Origin: Atherinomorus stipes
Lineage: Eukaryota > Chordata > Actinopteri > Atheriniformes > Atherinidae
NCBI GenBank assembly: GCA_023101725.1
Contig: JALJCO010003974.1
Location: 45,354-109,353 of the forward strand
Direction of reading: 5' to 3'
DNA length: 64,000 nucleotides
In this document: positions 58,459-64,000 of the stretch, one piece after another
Numbering within the stretch: position 1 is the stretch's first letter
Layout: every line of letters starts with the position of its first letter
Notes under the pieces: generated by a model
Told to the model about the DNA's origin: nothing
What the model saw: only the letters and a program-made list of their open reading frames with translations
Databases searched by the model: none
Made by a program: the position numbers and the translations under genes

Positions 58459-58604
58459 GATGGCTCACTGTGTTTTGGAATCGGGAGACAAAGCTGGCGT
58501 GAAGCTGTCTAGAAGCTGTGATAGCCACTTATCTTTTGATTCAGAGTAGCTCTGTATGATGGCAATTCCTGTGTCCCTCGTAAGCTGTGTTGCCGTCTTT
58601 TCAC
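58459..58604 (-). other. BEL/Pao 5' leader between LTR and gag
   Basis: 146 bp. A tRNA primer-binding site is expected directly after the LTR (GTGAAAAGACGGCAACACAG on the minus strand), but it lacks a clear match to any tRNA 3' end that I can name. No upstream reading frame of note. Confidence 0.6.
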
Positions 58605-59143
58605 TGTCTTGGACCACGTTTCCAATCAGTTAAACAGTCTCAAAAAACTCCAGGATGCAGTCGACTGGTTTCCATGAAGTTTACTGAGAATTTTGTGAAA
58701 CTGTAACACAGCACAAAAACACCTGAATTATTTTACAAATAAAACAGTGTATGAGTAGATAACAGAAATTAACCTGAGAAGCCACTCGGCTCTTTTGACC
58801 AATGTAAGGCTAGTTACATAGCAAGCAGCAGCAAAAACATAAATCTACCTTTATCTTATCTGCACAGTTACCACCTCTACTGTCTGAACACGCATATAAG
58901 TCAGAAAACACTCAACAGGTTAACATTGCAAAATAAACATCACTTACAGACGTTGCTTTAGCAGGGAGAGGAAAGGAATAGCCAAAAATGAGGAGCTAAC
59001 AGTCCCATGTGCTCACATGGCTGGAGCAGGTGGCCAAATGACAAAATCTCTTCCTGTTTCCCAGCATGCGCTGCTCCCAGGTGGTTGCAGACTAAACCAA
59101 TCGCACAGACTGAGCGAGCAGCATGATTACTCAGGGCACAACA
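58605..59143 (-). repeat. 5' LTR of BEL/Pao
   Basis: 539 bp, identical base for base to 52004-52542 at a constant offset of 6601 over the lines compared. It contains the promoter in element sense. The right flank AGAA (59144-59147) repeats the left flank. Confidence 0.93.
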
Positions 59144-59147
59144 AGAA

Positions 59148-59544
59148 GAGGTGGCCAACTTTCTGCAGAGTCAATCACTACAGACCTCCAAACTTCATGT
59201 GGCCTTCAGATCAGCTCAAGAACAGTGACAGAGAGCTTCATGGAATGGGTTTCCATGGCGACCAGCTGCATCCATCCATCCATCACCAAGTGCAATGCAA
59301 AGCGTGGATGCAGTGGTGGAAAGCAGCCGCCACTGGACTCTAGAGCAGTGGAGGCGTTCTCTGGAGGACCAATCACGCTTCTCCATCTGCAATCTGATGG
59401 AGGAGTCTGGGTTTGGCGGTTGCCAGGACAACGGTACTTGTCTGACTGCATTGTGCCAAGTGTAAAGTTTGGTGGAGGGGGGATTATGGTGTGGGGGTGT
59501 TTTCAGGAGCTGGGCTTGGCCCCTTAGTTCCAGTGAAAGGAACT
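59148..59544 (+). pseudogene. Tc1-like transposase fragment (after BEL insertion)
   Basis: The plus frame reads [20 protein letters not shown] (second helix-turn-helix and linker of a Tc1 transposase), then after frameshifts [20 protein letters not shown] and [12 protein letters not shown], the stretch around the first catalytic region. The preceding part is at 51773-52003, and the start (ATGTGTCGCTCTCAGGAA) at 50343-50359. Single-base losses (GACCAATC where GACGAATC would be expected) remove the first catalytic Asp region's frame. The gene stops at 59544 without the remaining catalytic residues. Confidence 0.8.
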
Positions 59545-59594
59545 AAAACATATCTTTGGTACAGCTAATAGCTCATCGATATCCATGATGTATG

Positions 59595-60060
59595 CTACAG
59601 TCCGTATTTTCCAGACTATAAGTCACACTTTTTTTCGTAGTTTGGCTGCTCCTGCGACTTGTAGTTCAGTGCAACTTATCAAAATATATACAATTTAACA
59701 TATTCTTAAGTGTTAGTTCATATTGACTGACATGAGCCAAGGAGTGAATGTCACATGAGGGCGCTCCAGGCTTGTGACCACTACATTCTGCTCCAGGGGC
59801 AAAAATCCCCAAAACAGCCTTATCTCAGCGAGAGGAGTTAATTTCAGACATCTGGCTGTTCTGTCTGTATGGTGAAACAAATCCTCAAAAAACATGTTCA
59901 TCCTTCTTAATTATAATGTTTATGAACATTTACAGGCATTAACTTTGGAATCTGAGTAATGGGGAATTTTTAGCAGTGACAAAAAGGTTATGAAAGTAAA
60001 TAAATATGACATATTGTGACTTTCCTCTTCTAAAGACTATGAAGACTATAAGTCTAGTCA
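59595..60060. repeat. Old repeat with 'agactataagtc' motif
   Basis: CAGTCCGTATTTTCCAGACT followed by ATAAGTCACAC at 59600-59630 is the beginning of a repeat I recognise as common in vertebrates. GAAGACTATAAGTCTAGTC at 60042-60060 may be a decayed opposite end. Class unknown; noncoding. Confidence 0.4.
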
Positions 60061-60071
60061 ACGAATCGTAG

Positions 60072-60990
60072 GATGAGATAAGATAAGACTTTATTATCTC
60101 ACACTGGAGAAATTCACTGATTACATCAGCTCTTCAAAAGACAAAAAGGGGGGAGGGGGAGTACATACAGTCTAGAAAATGCAAATGCAAATAAATAAGT
60201 AGATAAAAAATTAAAATGTAAATGTGCAAATGAGGAGTAAGAATAACTATGTATGAAATATAAGAAAATTATTGCGTGTAGGTAGCTACACAGATGGATT
60301 ATAGTCTGACAGCAGTGGGAATGAAGGACCTGTGGCAGCGCTCCTTCTTACACTTACGGTGCCTCAGTCTCTGGCTGAAGCAGCTGCTCAGCTCCTCCAC
60401 AGTCTGGTGCTGTGGGTGAGAGTCGTTGTCCATGATGGATGTGAGCTTGGCTAACACCCTCCTCTCACCCACCTCCTCCACAGAGTCCAGAGGGCAGCCC
60501 AGGACAGAGCTGGCCCTCCTGACCAGCTTGTTGAGTTTCGTCCTGCTCTGTGCTGCTCGGGGCCCAGCAGACAACAGCGTAGAGGATAGCGGAGGCTACC
60601 ACAGAGTCAGAGAGAGCTCTGAGAAGAGGCCTGCTCACTCCAAAGGACCTCAGTCTCCTCAGAAGGTGGAGGCCCTTCTTGTACAGAGCATCGGCGTTGT
60701 GGGACCAGTCCAGTTTATTATTGAGGTGAACACCCAGGTACTTAAAACTGTCCACCATCTCAATGTCTGTCCCCCGGATGTTCACTGGTGTATGGGGTAC
60801 TGTCCTCCTGAAGTCAACCACCATCTCCGTCGTCTTACTGGTGTTCAGCACAAGTGGTTGTGCCTACACCAGTCCCCAAAGTCCATGATCACCGACCGGT
60901 ACTCCAGCTGGGATTGCAGTCATCCGAATTCCTGCTCAGACCATTCATGGGCAGGTCTAGAAATGTTTTCCTGGGGAGGGCAGGCAACGT
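60072..60990 (-). pseudogene. CR1/L2-like LINE, 5'-truncated
   Basis: On the minus strand a frame (60851-60465) reads NTSKTTEMVVDFRRTVPHTP ... DSFKYLGVHLNNKLDW ... ASAILYAVVCW, the end of the reverse-transcriptase domain of L2/CR1/Rex1-type LINEs. A second frame (60574-60299) continues with LNKLVRRASSVLGCPLDSVE and ends in the C-terminal basic stretch RKCKKERCHRSFIPTAVRL. A frameshift lies near 60560. The 3' tail ATAATAAAGTCTTATCTTAT (near 60090) completes the unit. The palm catalytic motifs are missing because of 5' truncation. The coding similarity begins near 60940. Confidence 0.85.
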
Positions 60991-61560
60991 CACAGACAGG
61001 GAAGAGGCTAGCACATGTAAATTTGACCAAAAAAGGTCGAATTTAAATTAAATAATGAACTGATTTTTAAAGCTAGAAGTGTTATCTGATGTAAAAAAAA
61101 CACAGCATGTGTAAAAGCAAACAATAACATATTTTTCTTAACAATTGTTTCCTTCAGATGACCTTGCACTGCGTGTTTATAATCACTGCCGTACAAATAC
61201 ATACCGTACCTAGCTGATGATGAGGAAACCTGCTTTGAGCCAAATCACAAGGTTTATCAGTGCTTCTTATTGGCTCTTAAACTTCTTCTACCTACTCTCT
61301 GAAAGGACATACCCAATCAGTTAGTATGTCTTTACAACTGCAAGGGCTGTATGTAACCTTGTTTTGAAAGGAAGCCAGTACTAGTGCGATTACTACAGAA
61401 GAGTCCAAGTCAAGATATGTGTTACTGTGTCAGAGTAAATTCATGTGGGACATGGTAGAAAATTAAATGGTTAACTCCTCTAACAAGAAAATATCTGATG
61501 AGAAACTGTGCAAAATATACAAGTTTAATGTTCAATATGTTTATTTCAAAGTGCTTTACA
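60991..61560. other. Noncoding stretch
   Basis: AT-rich sequence without a recognised element. Confidence 0.35.
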
Positions 61561-61571
61561 ATACAGAATGT

Positions 61572-61614
61572 ATAAACACACACACACACACATACACACC
61601 CACACACACACACA
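61572..61614. repeat. (CA)n microsatellite
   Basis: A run of CA with TA and CC interruptions. Confidence 0.9.
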
Positions 61615-61691
61615 AAACGAACACATCCCCGTGCCCACTGTCAGTCATCCATACAGAAAGAGACAACCAAAGCAAAAACAGGCCTGCAGTA

Positions 61692-62060
61692 GGGCAGCCA
61701 CGATTGGTCGATTAGTCATGATTAGTCATGATTATATCGACTATTAAACTTGTCGACAACTAATTTAATAGACGATGCATCGGTTTTAAAATTTGTAATC
61801 CTTGTTTTTCCTCTCAAACCCGCGGCGGCCGTTCCACTGCCGTCTACCTTTCTGTCCTGGACACACATGCGCAGTAGTGGTAATCATGGTTGGCCGTGAT
61901 GTCACTGGAAGTTAAACTGGACGGGCCCATGTGTAGTCATGGCAGCCCGACAGTGATGAAGCTCAAAACTGACGTATGGCTAAACCACTCCCCCCAAACG
62001 TGATGAGCCAATCACAGTGCGCACAGCTAACCCGATGCACTCGGACATTCTCTGCTTGAA
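61692..62060. mobile_element. hAT-like element, left end
   Basis: AGGGCAGCCACGATTGGTCG and the following ATTAGTCATGATTAGTCATG resemble the ends of the hAT repeat at 29120/30011 (GTGGCAGCCCT). A small tandem duplication of ATTAGTCATG is visible. No right end or 8-bp duplication identified, so the right limit is a guess. Confidence 0.45.
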
Positions 62061-63712
62061 CGACCATTGAAGTGCATTGAAGTTAGTCCGTTTTTGTTCG
62101 TTTTTATGTCTTTATGTGTTTTTTTTAGTTTAAAATGGTCAAACGGTGTGCATGGATATACTTGTACAAACAGCACAAATTCTGTTCAGGACAAAAAACA
62201 ATAACTTAGCAGTAAATATGTATACAGAGATTATTTACTCAGGGGGAAGGACGGTGTGGTTTAAGAGGAAATTTTTATTTTAAAGTAATAATGGCTTCAA
62301 ATGGGAGGAAAAGTCTTTGAGTTTCGTTGCAAAGGTGGAATAGTTTAGGGAGGAACCGAAGAAATGTCCAAGTAGCCGTCTCTTTAGAAAGAATTTCAGA
62401 GACATGATTTTCATCAGATATAAAAAACTGGAAGAAAGATTTTGGGAACTGAGAAGGGTTCATGTTTTATATTTAAATTGTTAAATATATGAAAATAATG
62501 TCCAATCGGAATCGGAAGTGTCATGTGTCTAAATTAGAGATACTTTAAGCGAAGGAGCGTGTGCTAATAAGTTTTAAACCTCACCCCAATCATTTTTGAG
62601 CATCTATGAGTTTTTATGTTTGATGTCTATAAATTCTATGTTTTGTTTAATTTTCTGTGTTTGCAAAATGCTCGAAATAAACCAAACCGAAAGTGAACCT
62701 GAGCAGTTAGGACAAAGTTGTGGCTGCTACTGAGTTTGGTATGACGAGCTAACAGAGCAGAGTTTGTGAGACAGGTCGTGTGTCAGCAGCTCTGGAGTAC
62801 CACACGGGCAGAATCACGGCGGTGGGAACGCCCACCTGGCTTCACTTTCAGATCCTCCGAAACCAGCGGGAGACCTGAGGAAGGTTCGTCCCTCTCTATT
62901 AACAGTCCAAGAGAAACAAAACAGAAAACCTGTAAGGGACTTATCTCACATCATCCATCAGGAATGATGACTTGCTTGTTTTTTTCTGAAATAAAACACC
63001 ATTAAAGTGCAGGCTTTATGATATGAAATTCATTTACCTTCAGCGGGACTGAAGGGGCTCGCCACTATAAATAAATCCATTCATAGTAAGAAGTTCTTCT
63101 ACCTCAGTTGCAGCCTAACGCCGTACAGAAAATCGTCATCATCATCAGCTGGTGGTCCTACCGTCAGAGCAGAGAGCTGGGGGCATCAGTCAGTCGATGA
63201 TGTAGCAGATCAATCACACGCTTCCACTACTTGTTGATGCCTACTTTTCCACATATACTGCAGTTTTTGTTCTTTTTTTTTTTACATAAAGAAAAGCGCT
63301 ATTTTACCTGTCAGTGTCATGCATGTGCACACACGTGCACTGATGACGGCCCTAAAACCCTACAATGCTCCCCTCCGCCACGACCCTATTTAATCCCGGC
63401 CTCCTGCTGCAAGCGTGGATGAGCAGCATCAGTGCATCAGCTCATGTTCCTCCTGAGACCTGCTGGTTTGGAGGAACCTTTAATTACTGAGGGTGTCTTT
63501 ATGTTTGCATTTGTTTTATAAAAGCATTTGTGTGTTTCATATTTTAAACAAGACTGCAAGCCTGTGCTTTGTGTTGCCATAGAAACCACAAAGGTCACCA
63601 GTGTCTGGGCATGTGAAGGCTGTGCAGGAAATAAACTTACCTGTCTGAGCAACAGAGACGGCTGAGAGAGAATTTTCCTATCGCTACCCCTCATTCATTT
63701 CTGATGTAGTGT
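62061..63712. other. Noncoding stretch
   Basis: Nothing supported. AT-rich at 62460-62660, ordinary afterwards; short frames only. Confidence 0.4.
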
Positions 63713-63715
63713 CAC

Positions 63716-63746
<31 letters not shown>

Positions 63747-63767
63747 ACACTCACGCACACACACATA
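63713..63767. repeat. (C)18 tract with (CA)n
   Basis: CAC, then eighteen C residues (63715-63732), then CA repeats to about 63767. Confidence 0.9.
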
Positions 63768-64000
63768 GTAATGCCCCCCTTTTTAATCCCCTCACTGCTT
63801 TATAGACAGATCTCATCTCCTCACAACACCACACATTGTACTTCTTGAAAGCTGCTCGCATCGACACTGACAGCTATCTAATTGCCCTCGCATCCTTATG
63901 AATAGCTCTGGAGCGTGGTTGTTGTACGTGTGTGGGGTTGTGCCCCCCCCCCCGCCAAAAAAGCTATTACCAGAGCTGGTTCGCATGTTACTTTGTAGTG
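63768..64000. other. Noncoding window end
   Basis: Contains AGCTATCTAATTGCCCTCGC and CTTATGAATAGCTCTGG at 63872-63911, which look like constrained noncoding DNA but prove nothing alone. C-rich tract at 63943-63953. Confidence 0.3.

Larger units (their letters stand above)
52004..59143 (-). mobile_element. BEL/Pao LTR retrotransposon, full length
   Basis: A 7140-bp element on the minus strand, bounded by two 539-bp LTRs in direct orientation and a 4-bp flank AGAA on each side (52000-52003 and 59144-59147). Gene order read on the minus strand is gag, aspartic protease, reverse transcriptase, RNase H, integrase, with no envelope frame. The BEL/Pao order and the DUF1759/DUF5641-like segments set it apart from Ty1/copia and Ty3/gypsy. 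The LTRs are identical at every position as I compared them, so the insertion is recent. It sits inside the Tc1 element at 50211-59544 and must be younger than it. Confidence 0.95.
50211..59544 (+). mobile_element. Tc1-like transposon split by nested insertions
   Basis: The left end TACACTTTACTGCCAAAAG (after a TA) and the following CACAGGTGTATAAATGAAGC are the start of a common fish Tc1-like element. The element is present in three pieces: 50211-50359, 51773-52003 and 59148-59544, which join in the expected order once the hAT element (50360-51764) and the BEL/Pao element (52004-59143) are removed. The last piece breaks off at CAGTGAAAGGAACT inside the transposase gene, so the catalytic C-terminal half and right end are missing. 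Confidence 0.85.

Noticed and set aside
60426..61046. 206-codon plus-strand frame
   Set aside because: It is antisense to the CR1/L2-like LINE coding fragment, whose protein motifs lie on the minus strand.

Overview
The window is vertebrate, almost certainly teleost, nuclear DNA. It has no operons or long host reading frames. It has long (TG)n and (TA)n microsatellites, minisatellites, Tc1/mariner, hAT, PIF/Harbinger and TTAA-flanked miniature elements, fish-type LINE fragments, a tRNA-derived SINE, and one young BEL/Pao LTR retrotransposon. I found no convincing exon of a host protein-coding gene. The window reads as intergenic or deep intronic sequence dominated by transposons; the species cannot be named from it.

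Layout: 0-4 kb holds microsatellites, a (TG)n array punctuated by three 58-bp cores, and a decayed Harbinger transposase relic (about 2991-3510) with an inverted relative at 39.5-40.1 kb. 3935-8348 is a Tc1-type transposon whose left inverted repeat was hit by a PIF/Harbinger element (4084-6179, TAA duplication). Each of the two carries a minisatellite grown from its own coding sequence: a 9/10-bp array inside a Myb/SANT-like reading frame (4401-4935), and about 36 copies of a 31-bp unit at the 3' end of the Tc1 transposase (6951-8065). 8.3-30 kb is mostly unique noncoding DNA with TTAA-flanked MITEs (10566-11049, 14522-15058, 19227-19822, 26101-26544), a second Myb-like fragment, a (TA)n tract of about 340 bp, a SINE and foldback elements. 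30-50 kb holds hAT derivatives (34323-35394 and 47469-47659, both with perfect 8-bp target duplications), LINE fragments and further foldback repeats.

The most striking block is 50211-59544. A Tc1-like element was invaded by a hAT-type element (50360-51764), which itself contains a Tc1/mariner MITE (50787-51310). The same Tc1 was later split by a complete BEL/Pao retrotransposon on the minus strand (52004-59143). Its two 539-bp LTRs are identical as I read them, so the insertion is very recent. Its gag-pol frame is open for 1623 codons, then continues in another frame for 345 codons (integrase core plus C-terminal domain), apparently because of a one-base lesion near 53635. After it come a CR1/L2-like LINE fragment (60072-60990) and a hAT end.

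The reading frames worth naming all belong to mobile elements. The retrotransposon polyprotein parts are gag, protease, reverse transcriptase, RNase H and integrase of one replication cycle. The Tc1, Harbinger, hAT and LINE pieces are inactive relics. Long unique stretches are listed with what was or was not seen; a few AT-rich, TAATTA-containing stretches are only weak candidates for conserved regulatory DNA.
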